The notes under the pieces are model-generated. The model did not search any database. It was not told the DNA's origin and saw nothing but the letters and a program-made list of their open reading frames with translations. From Sandaracinus sp964481145 (GTDB lineage Bacteria; Myxococcota_A; Polyangia; Polyangiales; Sandaracinaceae), in NCBI GenBank assembly GCA_964481145.1, contig CAYZTA010000010.1:62001-126000 (forward strand): a stretch of 64,000 nucleotides of DNA, written 5' to 3'. Made by a program: the position numbers and the translations under genes. Below, piece after piece: positions 1-8,737 of the stretch (its first letter is position 1; every line of letters starts with the position of its first letter).

Positions 1-3000
1 CCTTCGGTTCCGATGCACGTCGAGATCGTGGAGGGGCAGAGCTTCGCCGAGCTGCGCACGAACGTCTCGGCAACTCGGAAATCCCTCTCCGTTCATCTCA
101 CCTATCCGCGAGATCTCTTCGCGCGCACCCCTGGCCTCGTCTCGCATCCGACGGAGATCACGATCGAGGAGACCGACGCGCTCGACACAGTCAAGCCCAA
201 GCGCGGCGAGCTCCTCGAGATCGCGATCAGCGGAGACGGACGGCGCGCGATGCTCATCATCGATAGCGCGCGGGTCGCCGCAGCCCATCTCGAAAAAATG
301 GTCGGCCGCTTCAGCACGTTGCTCGAAGCCGTCGCCCGCGATGCCGCGATTGCCGTCGCACGCTTGCCCTTGCTCGCACCGGATGAGCTCGATCGGGTGC
401 TGCGCCAATGGAACGACACGGCCGCGCAATATCCGGAGAGCAGCTGCATTCATCAACTCTTCGAAGCGCAGGTGGATCGGACACCCGAGGACATCGCACT
501 CGTCTTCGAGCGCACCGAGCTGAGCTATCGCGAGCTCGATCGCCAGGCCAATCGACTGGCACACTATCTCATCGAGATCGGCGTCACACCCGACACGCTC
601 GTGGCGCTTCACGTCGATCGTTCGGTGGAGATCGTCGTGGGTGCGCTCGCGATCTGGAAAGCCGGCGGCGCGTATGTCCCGGTCGATCCGAGCTACCCCG
701 CAGATCGTGTCGCGCTTTATGTCGAAGACAGCCAAGCCAAGGTCGTTCTGAGCAAAGACTCCCTGGCACACGCCCTCCCCCACACCGGCGCCACGGTCGT
801 GCGGCTCGATGGCGATGCGGCACGCTTCGCAAACAAGCCCGACACTCGCCCCGGGCTCGCGATCCCCAGCGCGAGCCTCGCATACGTCATCTACACCTCC
901 GGCTCCACGGGACGTCCCAAAGGCGTCATGATCGAGCATCGGAACGCGGCCAACTTCTTCACCGGCATGGATCCGGTGATCCCTCGTTCACCGAGCTCGA
1001 CTTGGCTCGCGGTCACGAGCCTCTCGTTCGACATCTCGATCCTCGAGCTCTTCTACACGATTTGCCGAGGCTTTCGCGTCGTCGTCACGGGCGATGAAGA
1101 CAGAACGCTCGTCTCGAGCGGACGCGCGACGCACACCGATCGCGCCATCGGCTTTTCGCTCTTTTATTTCGCGAGTGACGAGGGCGAAAAAAACGCCGGC
1201 AAATATCGGGCGCTCTTGGAAGGCGCGAAGTTCGCCGATCGCAACGGATTTCAAGCGGTCTGGACCCCCGAGCGACACTTCGGCGCATTCGGCGGCCTCT
1301 ACCCGAACCCGAGCGTCGCGAGCGCCGCGATCGCCGCCATCACCCAACACGTCAAGATCCGCAGCGGCTCGTGCGTGTTGCCGCTCCATCATCCGATTCG
1401 CGTCGCCGAAGAGTGGGCCCTCGTCGACAACCTCTCCAATGGACGCGTCGGAATCTCTTTCGCATCGGGCTGGCATCCGAACGATTTCGTCCTACGTCCT
1501 GAAAATTTCGCAGACGCCAAGGGCGCGATGATCCGGGACATCGACCTCGTGCGTCGGCTTTGGCGCGGAGAGACGATCGAGTTTTCGGGGCCCAAAGGGC
1601 CAGTCCCGGTCCGCACTCTTCCGCGTCCCGTGCAAGCCGAGCTTCCCGTGTGGGTCACCGCCGCGGGGAATCCCGAGACATTCGCGGCCGCCGGCCGGAT
1701 GGGCGCGGGCATTCTCACGCACTTGCTCGGTCAAACGATCGACGAAGTGCGCGAGAAGGTGATTGCCTATCGGAAAGCCTGGAAAGAAGCGGGATTCGAG
1801 GGAGAAGGGCACGTCACGCTGATGCTCCACACCTTCATCGGAGATGACGAAGCGGCCGTGAAAGAGACCGCGCGCGAGCCGATGAAAGAGTATCTCCGCA
1901 GCTCGCTTGCGCTCATCGCGCAGCACGCGTGGTCCTTTCCAGCATTCAAGCGGGTCGCCAAAGAAGGCGCCAAATTCGAAGACAATTTCGGCTCTTTGTC
2001 TCCGGAAGACACCGACGCGCTGCTCGATCATTCCTTCGAGCGGTACTACGAAACGAGTGGGCTCTTCGGCACCCCCGAGACCGCGATGAAGATGGTCGAT
2101 CGCTGCAAGGCCATCGGAGTCGACGAGATCGCGTGCCTCATCGACTACGGCATCGACAGCGACACGGTGCTCGCACATTTGGAACATCTCAATCGATTGC
2201 GGCTCGCGGCTGAACCGAAGAGCGCGATCGCGGAAGACGATTGGTCGATCGCCGCGCAGATCGAACGGCATCGCGTCACCCATCTCCAGTGCACCCCGAG
2301 CATGCTCCGCATGCTCTTGATGAGCGACGAGGCGCGCGCATCCCTCGCGCAAGTGAAGCATCTTTTCGTGGGAGGAGAGGCGCTTCCAGGCGCATTGGTG
2401 GCGGAAGTCCAAGAAGCCACGCGCGCCACCCTCACCAACATGTACGGTCCGACCGAGACGACGATCTGGTCTTCGACCGAACCCGCAAAGGAAACGACGG
2501 GCATCGTCTCCATCGGGCGACCGATCGCGAACACACAGTTCTACGTGCTCGATTCATCGCGAGAGCCGGTGCCGATCGGCGCGCCGGGCGAGCTTTGGAT
2601 AGGCGGTGCCGGCGTGGCGCGCGGGTACTGGAACCGCCCCGAGCTGACAGCGGAACGTTTCCTTCCTGATCCTTTCGCCAAAGGCGAACACGCCAAAGAC
2701 GCTCGCATGTATCGCACTGGCGATCTCGTGCGTTATCTGAACGATGGGCGCATCGACTTCTTGGGGCGCGTCGATCATCAGGTCAAAATTCGCGGCTATC
2801 GTATCGAGCTCGGAGAGATCGAAACACGGCTCGCATCTCATGAAGACCTGCGCGAAGTCGTCGTCGTCGCCCGCGAAGTCGAATCTGCGGCTGGGATGCC
2901 CTCGGACAAACGGCTCGTCGCCTATTACACGGCGGCTCCTGCTCGCACCCCTGATCCCGAAAAATTGCGGGCGCATCTCCGCGAAACGTTGCCCGATTTC

Positions 3001-3438
3001 ATGGTGCCATCGCATTTCATGGAGCTCGCGCGTTTCCCGCTCACTCCGAACGCAAAGATCGATCGCAAACAACTCCCTGCGCCCGACGAGAGTGTGGGCC
3101 GTACGGAATTCGTCGAGGCGGCGAGCGACATCGAGCGTCAGATCGCCGACATCTGGATACGTATCCTCGGCGTCTCGAAGGTCGGCACCCAGGACAACTT
3201 CTTCGAGCTCGGAGGTCATTCGCTGCTCGCCGTGCAAGCGCACCGTGAAATCAAGATGGCCACCGGCAAAGAGCTGACGATCACCGACATTTTCCGGTTC
3301 CCGACGATCGCCGCGCTCGCCAACTATCTCGGCGGTGGCGATGCTTCCGAGGGCGCGGCCGATCTCGGTCGCACCGCAGATCGAGCTGCCGCACGCCGAG
3401 AAATGATGGGCCGCCGCACACAGGTCCGCCGACGCTGA
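1..3438 (+). CDS. Nonribosomal peptide synthetase, 3' part (C-end, A interrupted by FMN monooxygenase, PCP)
   Basis: The frame is open to the left edge, so the N terminus lies outside the window. Residues count from the ATG at 13. Residues 1-130 match the end of a condensation domain. An adenylation domain starts near 140, with TSGSTGRPKG near 295 and the A4 motif FDIS near 340. Its core is then interrupted at about 375-715 by a luciferase-like FMN monooxygenase of the MupA/Atu3671 type (starting IGFSLFYFAS). Adenylation resumes with NMYGPTE near 809, YRTGDLVRY and the A8 motif GRVDHQVKIRGYRIELGE. A peptidyl carrier follows (FFELGGHSLL, phosphopantetheine Ser near 1070). There is no thioesterase, so the chain must pass to another protein or be released in trans. 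The monooxygenase probably oxidises the loaded amino acid; the substrate is not predicted. Confidence 0.93.
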   Translation, partial: PSVPMHVEIVEGQSFAELRTNVSATRKSLSVHLTYPRDLFARTPGLVSHPTEITIEETDALDTVKPKRGELLEIAISGDGRRAMLIIDSARVAAAHLEKMVGRFSTLLEAVARDAAIAVARLPLLAPDELDRVLRQWNDTAAQYPESSCIHQLFEAQVDRTPEDIALVFERTELSYRELDRQANRLAHYLIEIGVTPDTLVALHVDRSVEIVVGALAIWKAGGAYVPVDPSYPADRVALYVEDSQAKVVLSKDSLAHALPHTGATVVRLDGDAARFANKPDTRPGLAIPSASLAYVIYTSGSTGRPKGVMIEHRNAANFFTGMDPVIPRSPSSTWLAVTSLSFDISILELFYTICRGFRVVVTGDEDRTLVSSGRATHTDRAIGFSLFYFASDEGEKNAGKYRALLEGAKFADRNGFQAVWTPERHFGAFGGLYPNPSVASAAIAAITQHVKIRSGSCVLPLHHPIRVAEEWALVDNLSNGRVGISFASGWHPNDFVLRPENFADAKGAMIRDIDLVRRLWRGETIEFSGPKGPVPVRTLPRPVQAELPVWVTAAGNPETFAAAGRMGAGILTHLLGQTIDEVREKVIAYRKAWKEAGFEGEGHVTLMLHTFIGDDEAAVKETAREPMKEYLRSSLALIAQHAWSFPAFKRVAKEGAKFEDNFGSLSPEDTDALLDHSFERYYETSGLFGTPETAMKMVDRCKAIGVDEIACLIDYGIDSDTVLAHLEHLNRLRLAAEPKSAIAEDDWSIAAQIERHRVTHLQCTPSMLRMLLMSDEARASLAQVKHLFVGGEALPGALVAEVQEATRATLTNMYGPTETTIWSSTEPAKETTGIVSIGRPIANTQFYVLDSSREPVPIGAPGELWIGGAGVARGYWNRPELTAERFLPDPFAKGEHAKDARMYRTGDLVRYLNDGRIDFLGRVDHQVKIRGYRIELGEIETRLASHEDLREVVVVAREVESAAGMPSDKRLVAYYTAAPARTPDPEKLRAHLRETLPDFMVPSHFMELARFPLTPNAKIDRKQLPAPDESVGRTEFVEAASDIERQIADIWIRILGVSKVGTQDNFFELGGHSLLAVQAHREIKMATGKELTITDIFRFPTIAALANYLGGGDASEGAADLGRTADRAAARREMMGRRTQVRRR

Positions 3439-3465
3439 GCCGTCATCGCAGTCATTCGTGATGCA

Positions 3466-3490
3466 GGCGGCGATGGTCACACTCGCCGCC
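3466..3490 (+). terminator. GC-rich hairpin behind the NRPS
   Basis: An 8-bp inverted repeat, GGCGGCGA and TCGCCGCC, flanks a 9-nt loop and begins 28 nt after the NRPS stop codon. No T tract follows on either strand, so it is at best a weak or factor-dependent terminator. It also lies in the gap before the convergent gene ending at 3562. Confidence 0.35.
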
Positions 3491-3561
3491 GCAGCGATGT
3501 GCCGTCACGACCAAGCGGGGCAAGCCGATCGCACATGACGATGTGCATGACAGCGTTGAGC

Positions 3562-4104
3562 TCACGGAATGGCGTCGCGTTCAAACATGGTTCGATCGTA
3601 GTCTCGTGCAGCTGCGAGCCATACCGCGCGCTCACCAGCGCCCCATGAGTCGAGACGTGGGAGCGCCTCGAGAGATCGAGCGGGCTCGCCGAGCACACGA
3701 AATGTCGCGATCGTCTTCCAACCGCGATCGATCGCATCCATCGGGCGATCGAACTGCTGGGTGATCGCTACAAGGATCATCGGAGTGCGATCCAGGATCG
3801 CACCGCTGCTCACATCGATGACGACATCAGGAGTCCATCCGAGATCGTGTCGCATCCCCGCAAAGTCGGCCCAGAGCACGATGTCTCGCGGGTCCGCATG
3901 GGGTTCGCGAAAGCTCTTCGGAAGCAGACGCATCGCTGCACCGGAGACACGACCGTGGATCCCGAGCGCGCGACGCGCAAAGGTCTCCTCCGAAAGCGGC
4001 GGCAACTCCGCACCGAGCAGTGCATCACCCAGCGCACACAACTCGGCGAGCTCAGCGAGGCGCTGCTCGACGACCTCAGGTGAGAGTGATTTGGTTGCGC
4101 TCAT
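3562..4104 (-). CDS. Protein of unknown function, 180 aa
   Basis: I do not recognise the family. The protein is soluble, with no signal peptide or membrane segment. It has an acidic helical N terminus (residues 1-55) and a central part rich in W, D and hydrophobic residues (MRHDLGWTPDVVIDVSSGAI). It starts three bases after the stop of a decayed frame on the same strand (4108-4318), so the two probably formed a small operon of which only this gene stays open. It converges on the NRPS. The reading frame is coding-like (codon third positions rich in G/C), but the function is open. Confidence 0.6.
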   Translation of the reverse strand: MSATKSLSPEVVEQRLAELAELCALGDALLGAELPPLSEETFARRALGIHGRVSGAAMRLLPKSFREPHADPRDIVLWADFAGMRHDLGWTPDVVIDVSSGAILDRTPMILVAITQQFDRPMDAIDRGWKTIATFRVLGEPARSLEALPRLDSWGAGERAVWLAAARDYDRTMFERDAIP

Positions 4105-4107
4105 GAT

Positions 4108-4318
4108 TCACGGAATGGGTCCCGCATAAAGCGTGAAGCCCAAGGGACGCACTGCCACAAGCACTCGTTCGAGCTCGGTCTTCGGTATCAGAATGTCGAT
4201 CTCGAAGACATGACGCTTCTAGCGGACGCCTTCCACTGAGGTCACGTTTCGGGCGGTAAGCCGCGCCACTTTGCGCCAAACGTCGATCACGACCACACGA
4301 GCGCAAACGAAGGGTGGA
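4108..4318 (-). pseudogene. Decayed gene with in-frame stop upstream of the 180-aa gene
   Basis: On the minus strand, one frame reads VVVIDVWRKVARLTARNVTS, then a TAG at 4219-4221, then KRHVFEIDILIPKTELERVL up to a TGA at 4108-4110. The amino-acid pattern on both sides of the TAG is protein-like. The stretch preceding it continues better in another frame (GIAVMFHPSFA), which suggests an additional frameshift. The family is not identified. The stop lies three bases before the ATG of the next gene, the spacing of a former operon partner. A sequencing error or a stop-codon readthrough is the alternative. Confidence 0.42.
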
Positions 4319-4389
4319 ACATCACGGCGATGCCCACGTCCGCAAATGCGGTTCTTGTCGGCTCTGCCACCGAGTGCGAGCGTGCGCGC

Positions 4390-5205
4390 ATGCCTGAAAC
4401 CAAATCCAAGAAGACGACATCGAAGCTCAGCAACGTGCGTTATGACGCGGAAGTCGGTCGACGCGCGTTCGAGTCCCTACAAGCGGCGCGTCAGGAGCTC
4501 GGCCGCGAGGTCAAGCCCATGCCGCGCCTCGACATGAAGGCTGTTGCGGTCCTTGCGATTGCTGTCGCCAAAACGATCGCGACGTCCGCGGTTCGCAAGC
4601 GCTTCGCCGCGATCGAAAGCGAGCTCCCGCGGAGCACGGTCGATGCGCTCGAACCGGCGGCATGGGCGCTCTTCTATGCGGCGATGCAGCGCGCCACCGA
4701 AGAGGCCACGCACTCCTTGGCGATGCTTCCCGCCGCGCTCGCCAGCGAAGCCAATCAGCTCAAAGAGACGATGCTGCACGTCGTTCGCTATCACCTTCGG
4801 GAGGAGCCGAAAGCGACCAAGGAGATCGCCGACATCATCGCGGGCGCGGGCTATCTCGATCTCGCGAGTGATCTTGGACGTCTCGCTCAGCTCTATTCGG
4901 AGTTCGTGGACGAGCTGCGTGCCGATGACAAGTTCTACGACTCGGGAGATGCAGGACGCGCCCGCCGAATCGCGGTCGACATCGTCAAAGCACTCGGCGA
5001 ATCGAGCGAACGTCCGTCGAACGACGCGCTCATCCGCTCCTATGCGCTCCTCGAACGCATCTATGAAGACGTGCGCGCCTTCGGCCTGGCGATGTACCGC
5101 AAGGACGGCGGCGACGACATGTTCCCGAGCTTGTTCAGCGTGCGCGCAGCTCCCAGCGCTCGACGTGAGCCGGAACCCGAACCCGAAACACCGACCGTGG
5201 AATGA
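4390..5205 (+). CDS. Protein of unknown function, 271 aa
   Basis: I do not recognise the family. It has a short basic N terminus (MPETKSKKTTSKLSN), then a mostly helical body with an Ala-rich hydrophobic stretch (MKAVAVLAIAVAKTIATSAV, about residues 51-70), and a Pro/Glu-rich tail (EPEPEPETPTVE). I chose the ATG at 4390. An in-frame ATG at 4330 would add 20 atypical residues and overlap the decayed gene on the other strand. The gene stands alone and is followed by the 41-bp tandem repeat. The body's regular helix-rich character suggests a structural or scaffold role, but this is only an impression. Confidence 0.62.
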   Translation: MPETKSKKTTSKLSNVRYDAEVGRRAFESLQAARQELGREVKPMPRLDMKAVAVLAIAVAKTIATSAVRKRFAAIESELPRSTVDALEPAAWALFYAAMQRATEEATHSLAMLPAALASEANQLKETMLHVVRYHLREEPKATKEIADIIAGAGYLDLASDLGRLAQLYSEFVDELRADDKFYDSGDAGRARRIAVDIVKALGESSERPSNDALIRSYALLERIYEDVRAFGLAMYRKDGGDDMFPSLFSVRAAPSARREPEPEPETPTVE

Positions 5206-5232
5206 GAATCGCTCCCACGATCCGGCAGTTTT

Positions 5233-5368
5233 GACTCGCGCGTCAAAAGAGGACAGAAATTTCGTCCTCGCCAGACTCGCCGGTCAAAAGAGGACAGAAA
5301 TTTCGTCCTCGCCAGACTCGCGCGTCAAAAGAGGACAGAAATTTCGTCCTCGCCAGACTCGCGCGTCA
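5233..5368. repeat. 41-bp tandem repeat, three copies plus a partial fourth
   Basis: Copies start at 5233, 5274 and 5315, with a 13-nt partial copy at 5356. Copies are nearly identical; the second differs by a GC/CG swap near its start. Each unit carries the dyad GAGGAC-A-GAAATTTC-GTCCTC, and the array begins with another dyad, TTTTGAC-tcgcgc-GTCAAAA (5229-5248). The array fills the 369-base stretch between the 271-aa gene and the polysaccharide operon. I see no gene in that stretch. Confidence 0.9.
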
Positions 5369-5574
5369 GAAAAAGAAAGGATCGTCACACGGAAGCAAGA
5401 CGCGTCGATGAACTCGGTACCCCCGCAGACGCTGAGGGTGCCCGCGCCGAGAGTCGGGGCTAGATTTCGGCGGTGCATCCGCGAGATTTCGAGGCCCGAG
5501 CGGCCTCGATGGACGGAGGACGAAAAACTCCCCCGCCATCTAGACCCACTCCGTGCGATGATCCGCCGAAGGAC

Positions 5575-7608
5575 ATGGCCGCACACAACGAACAGGCCGA
5601 GGCGCCCGAAGATGCGGAGAGCCCTCGCAAGGGACGCCCAGGCTTCCCCATCGAACCCACACGCGTGGTTCGCACCGTCAAGAGCGGACGCTATTGGCTT
5701 CTCGGCGCCGCCGCCATCGGTGTCATCGCCGGGGTGATCATCGCAAAATTCGCGATGAAACACACCTATGAGGCGAGTGCGTCCATGCGCTTCGAGGGCG
5801 TGACCGCGCTCGACGACGAAGGCTCGGGCGAGCCTCGCGATGCGAGCCGCGATCTCCCATCCCGGATGGAGTCCCTGCGCCGCGAACAAGTCCTCCGTGA
5901 AGTTCGGGCGCGGATGCATATGGATCCCGTGCCCATCGCGGTGATGCAGAACCTCTTTAGCAATTTTCAAGATGCCGATTCGGGGTTGGTCTCGATCATC
6001 GCGCGAAGTGAAACGCCCGATGGAGCCGCGAGTTTCGCCAACACCATCGTCGATGTGTTCATTGCACACGAGCGCTCGCGTCGACGTGAAGAAATCGAGG
6101 CGGCGATCCGCGCATTGGGTGAACGGGCCAATGCCGCCGGCGCCGCGCTGACCGCCTCGCGAACGCGATACGATGCATTTCGCGAGCAGCATGGCGTCAC
6201 GGATCTCACGACCGAGCAAGAAGCGGCGCTTGCGCAAGCCGCCGATTTGCGGGCACAAGCCGACCTTGCCGTCGCGGAGATCGCCTCTCTCGAAGCTCGA
6301 GTCCAGGAATTGCGCGAAGAGGTGCGTCGTCAACCTCGCCTTCAGGTCGTGGGTTCATCTTCGGAATCGGTCGACCAAACCGAGCTCGCGCGCGCCGAAG
6401 CCCACGTTCAGCAGCTGAGAGGTCAGCTCTCCGAAGATCATCCACGGCTTCAGGTCGCGGAACGACAAGTGCGCGCATTGCGCGAACGCGTGTCCTCGGG
6501 ACAAAGCCGAAGCACGGGTTCGGTCTCCATGGGTGCAAGCAGTGCGCACGAAAGCGCGGCGACCGCGTTGGCCACGGCATCGGCCGATCTCGAAGCGACT
6601 CGCCAACGTTCGGTCCACCTGCAACGGCTTGCCCAAGAAGCGCAAGCTCGGGTCGCCAGTTTCTCTGCCATCGAGGGCGATGCCGCCGCGCTCCTCGCCG
6701 ATGTGCAAGTCAAACAAACCTTATTGCAAAACCTCGAGAACAACCGCGCGCGCCTCTCCAACATGCTCGAGAATCCCGACTCTGGCTTCCGAGTCATCGC
6801 GCGTGCGGTCGAGCCCGAAAGCGCCGTCCCGAGCAAGCGAAAGTACTATGTCGCAGCGGGGTTACCAGCAGGGCTCGTGCTCTTGGTCTTCGCCTTCCTA
6901 CTCGCACGCGAGCTGCGCGGCCTGAAGCTCCACACGGCCTCTGAAATCGCGTATTGGGGCAATGGCCCGGTCCTTGGCACGACGACCTGGCCACGCGACC
7001 CGAAAGCCTCTGGGGACCTCGTGGCAGATCTCGACGATTACGTCCCAGAAGCCAAGGGCACGATGTTGCTCGTCGGAGCCACCGATCACGAAACGCCGCT
7101 GGCACAAGAACTCGCGCGACAGCTTTCGAGCGATTGGAAGGAATCGTTCGACTCGGTCAACACCACGCCTCATTCGATGCGCTTGCCAGCCCAAGCTGGC
7201 GCGGGCCCCATGCCGATGGGCTCATTTCCCATGCCCTTGGGCAGCCTCGGGCGCGGTCAGTCTGGAACCGCCATCGAGCATCTCGGCCCGCCCAGCCTCG
7301 TCCACGGAAGCACGCCCTACGGCATGCTCTCTCCGACCCCCATCCCGCCACAGATCGGCCTCACGGCCACGGCGTGGGACGGGCCTCTTCAAGGCCAACA
7401 ACTTCGGCGCGCGGCGCGTCTCGCAGATCGAGTGCTCGTGGTCGTGCCCTCGGGCAGCATCAGCCTGCCGCAGCTGACCGAAGTCGGGACCCGTCTTGGC
7501 CGCAAAGAGGGTGTTGGTTATGTGGTCGTCGGTATTTCGGACGAATTTGCGAATTTGCCCGATCGTGCTGGCAGCATCGAAGAATTCTGGAACATGACCC
7601 GCGAATGA
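5575..7608 (+). CDS. Wzc/GumC-like polysaccharide chain-length determinant lacking kinase motifs
   Basis: Member of the polysaccharide co-polymerase family that sets exopolysaccharide chain length in the inner membrane. It has a first membrane segment near residue 40 (YWLLGAAAIGVIAGVIIAKF), a long periplasmic coiled-coil region (about 60-410), and a second membrane segment near 421 (YYVAAGLPAGLVLLVFAFLL). The cytoplasmic tail of about 230 residues has the layout of a BY-kinase (TTTWPRDPKA, then MLLVGATDHETPLAQELA, then RVLVVVPSG). The Walker A Lys/Ser-Thr and the Tyr cluster are absent, so it is probably kinase-dead. The start at 5575 has AAGGA just upstream; the GTG at 5473 and ATG at 5509 are alternatives. 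It overlaps the next gene by ATGA. Confidence 0.82.
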   Translation: MAAHNEQAEAPEDAESPRKGRPGFPIEPTRVVRTVKSGRYWLLGAAAIGVIAGVIIAKFAMKHTYEASASMRFEGVTALDDEGSGEPRDASRDLPSRMESLRREQVLREVRARMHMDPVPIAVMQNLFSNFQDADSGLVSIIARSETPDGAASFANTIVDVFIAHERSRRREEIEAAIRALGERANAAGAALTASRTRYDAFREQHGVTDLTTEQEAALAQAADLRAQADLAVAEIASLEARVQELREEVRRQPRLQVVGSSSESVDQTELARAEAHVQQLRGQLSEDHPRLQVAERQVRALRERVSSGQSRSTGSVSMGASSAHESAATALATASADLEATRQRSVHLQRLAQEAQARVASFSAIEGDAAALLADVQVKQTLLQNLENNRARLSNMLENPDSGFRVIARAVEPESAVPSKRKYYVAAGLPAGLVLLVFAFLLARELRGLKLHTASEIAYWGNGPVLGTTTWPRDPKASGDLVADLDDYVPEAKGTMLLVGATDHETPLAQELARQLSSDWKESFDSVNTTPHSMRLPAQAGAGPMPMGSFPMPLGSLGRGQSGTAIEHLGPPSLVHGSTPYGMLSPTPIPPQIGLTATAWDGPLQGQQLRRAARLADRVLVVVPSGSISLPQLTEVGTRLGRKEGVGYVVVGISDEFANLPDRAGSIEEFWNMTRE

Positions 7609-8075
7609 TTTCCTCTCCAACCCGTGACAAGAAAAAAATCCTCGCGATTTGCTCGGGCGGTGGCCATTGGGTCGAGCTCATGCGGCTCCGCCCTGCGTTC
7701 GAGGGGCACGATGTCGTGTACGTGACCGTATCGGAATCGTATCGATCGCACGTGCCAGGTGCTGGCTTTCGGGTGATCGACGATGTGACGCGTTGGGATC
7801 GGGCGGGGCTCTTACGATGTGCGGCGCAAGTCTTCTGGGTCCTCGCGATCGAGCGCCCCGATGTCGTCATCTCGACCGGTGCACTGCCTGGTTTCTTTGG
7901 AGTCGTGCTCGGAAAATTCCTTCGGTGTCGCACCATCTGGGTCGATAGCATCGCCAACGTCGAAGAGCTCTCGATGTCGGGTGGCAAGGTCGGTCCTTTT
8001 GCAGACCTATGGCTCACCCAATGGCCGGAGCTCGCGCGCACACGAGGACCGCATTTCGAAGGAGCCATCCTGTGA
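7605..8075 (+). CDS. PssD/Alg14-like membrane subunit of a split glycosyltransferase
   Basis: 156-aa protein of the PssD/EpsD/Alg14 family. This subunit anchors the catalytic Alg13-like partner at the membrane and helps bind the lipid acceptor. Visible features are the N-terminal loop ICSGGGHWVELMRL (residues 10-23) and the Rossmann-like segments VVYVTVSESY and VVISTGALPGFFGVVLGK. It starts with ATG inside the stop of the chain-length gene and ends inside the start of the Alg13-like gene (GTGA), so the three are translationally coupled. The donor sugar cannot be read from the sequence; UDP-GlcNAc or UDP-glucuronate are known donors in this family. Confidence 0.85.
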   Translation: MISSPTRDKKKILAICSGGGHWVELMRLRPAFEGHDVVYVTVSESYRSHVPGAGFRVIDDVTRWDRAGLLRCAAQVFWVLAIERPDVVISTGALPGFFGVVLGKFLRCRTIWVDSIANVEELSMSGGKVGPFADLWLTQWPELARTRGPHFEGAIL

Positions 8076-8551
8076 GCATCTTCGTCACGGTCGGCGCGCA
8101 GATGCCCTTCGATCGCATGGTGAAAGCCGTCGATGAATGGGCACGTATACGAAATCGAAACGATGTTTTTGCGCAGATTGGCCCTGCACGATATGTCCCG
8201 TCCCATGTGAAGTGGACTCGATTCCTCGAGCCTCCCGAATTCGCCGAGCACTACGAAAACGCCCGTGTGATCGTCGCCCACGCAGGCACCGGATCGATTC
8301 TCCAAGCGCTCGAGCTCGGCAAACCCATCCTCGTCATGCCGCGGCGTGCGGCATTCCGTGAGACACGCAACGATCATCAAGTCGCGACCGCCGAGCGCTT
8401 TCAATCGCTCGGACGCATCCCGGTGGCGTGGGACGAAACCGATCTCGCGGCCCAACTCGACAAGATCGACACACTCGTCTCGGAGCGCGTCGTCGGGCCC
8501 TATGCGAGCCCTCGGCTCATCGCTCGCATCGCGCGCTTCCTGAACGAGTGA
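8072..8551 (+). CDS. PssE/Alg13-like catalytic subunit of a split glycosyltransferase
   Basis: 159-aa protein with the GT-B C-terminal half fold of Alg13/PssE/EpsE. It shows the family opening IFVTVGAQMPFDRMVKAVDE and the donor-binding segment VIVAHAGTGSILQALELGKP (about residues 68-87). The GTG start at 8072 overlaps the stop of the Alg14-like partner. Together the two should act as one glycosyltransferase adding a sugar to a lipid-linked precursor, feeding the polysaccharide governed by the Wzc-like protein. No polymerase or flippase is in view, so the rest of the pathway must be elsewhere. Confidence 0.87.
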   Translation: MSIFVTVGAQMPFDRMVKAVDEWARIRNRNDVFAQIGPARYVPSHVKWTRFLEPPEFAEHYENARVIVAHAGTGSILQALELGKPILVMPRRAAFRETRNDHQVATAERFQSLGRIPVAWDETDLAAQLDKIDTLVSERVVGPYASPRLIARIARFLNE

Positions 8552-8563
8552 GTGGCTTCTGCC

Positions 8564-8734
8564 GCCGACGCGCTTTGCCAACCTCTGCTTGTCAACGGCG
8601 CGCATCTGTTCAAGCGCGATCTCGCCCCCCACTCTGTTGACGCGCACCGGCACGCGTGTCGTCCACTTCCGCTGCACGGATGAAAGCGGCGCGACGATCA
8701 CCGTGCGAAGCCTCGAGCCATTCGCGATCCTCAT
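8564..8734 (-). pseudogene. Fragment of a MazF/PemK-type toxin gene
   Basis: The minus strand encodes RTVIVAPLSSVQRKWTTRVP followed by VRVNRVGGEIALEQMRAVDK and QRLAKRVG. This is the recognisable core of MazF/PemK endoribonucleases (V-APL-S, VP--V, L-Q-RAVD--RL). The N-terminal sheet with the GDI/V opening is missing because the neighbouring gene ends there. The last helix is also lost. The fragment nearly fills the space between the Alg13-like gene and the 410-aa gene. No MazE-like antitoxin is next to it. I read it as a dead remnant. Confidence 0.6.
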
Positions 8735-8737
8735 CGC

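Noticed and set aside
3477..3737. Small minus-strand frame behind the NRPS
   Set aside because: It overlaps the end of the 180-aa gene in another frame, and its Arg/Ser-rich product has no family features.
5233..5368. CRISPR array
   Set aside because: Copies are head to tail with no unique spacers, and no cas genes are near. The same holds for 47119-47328.
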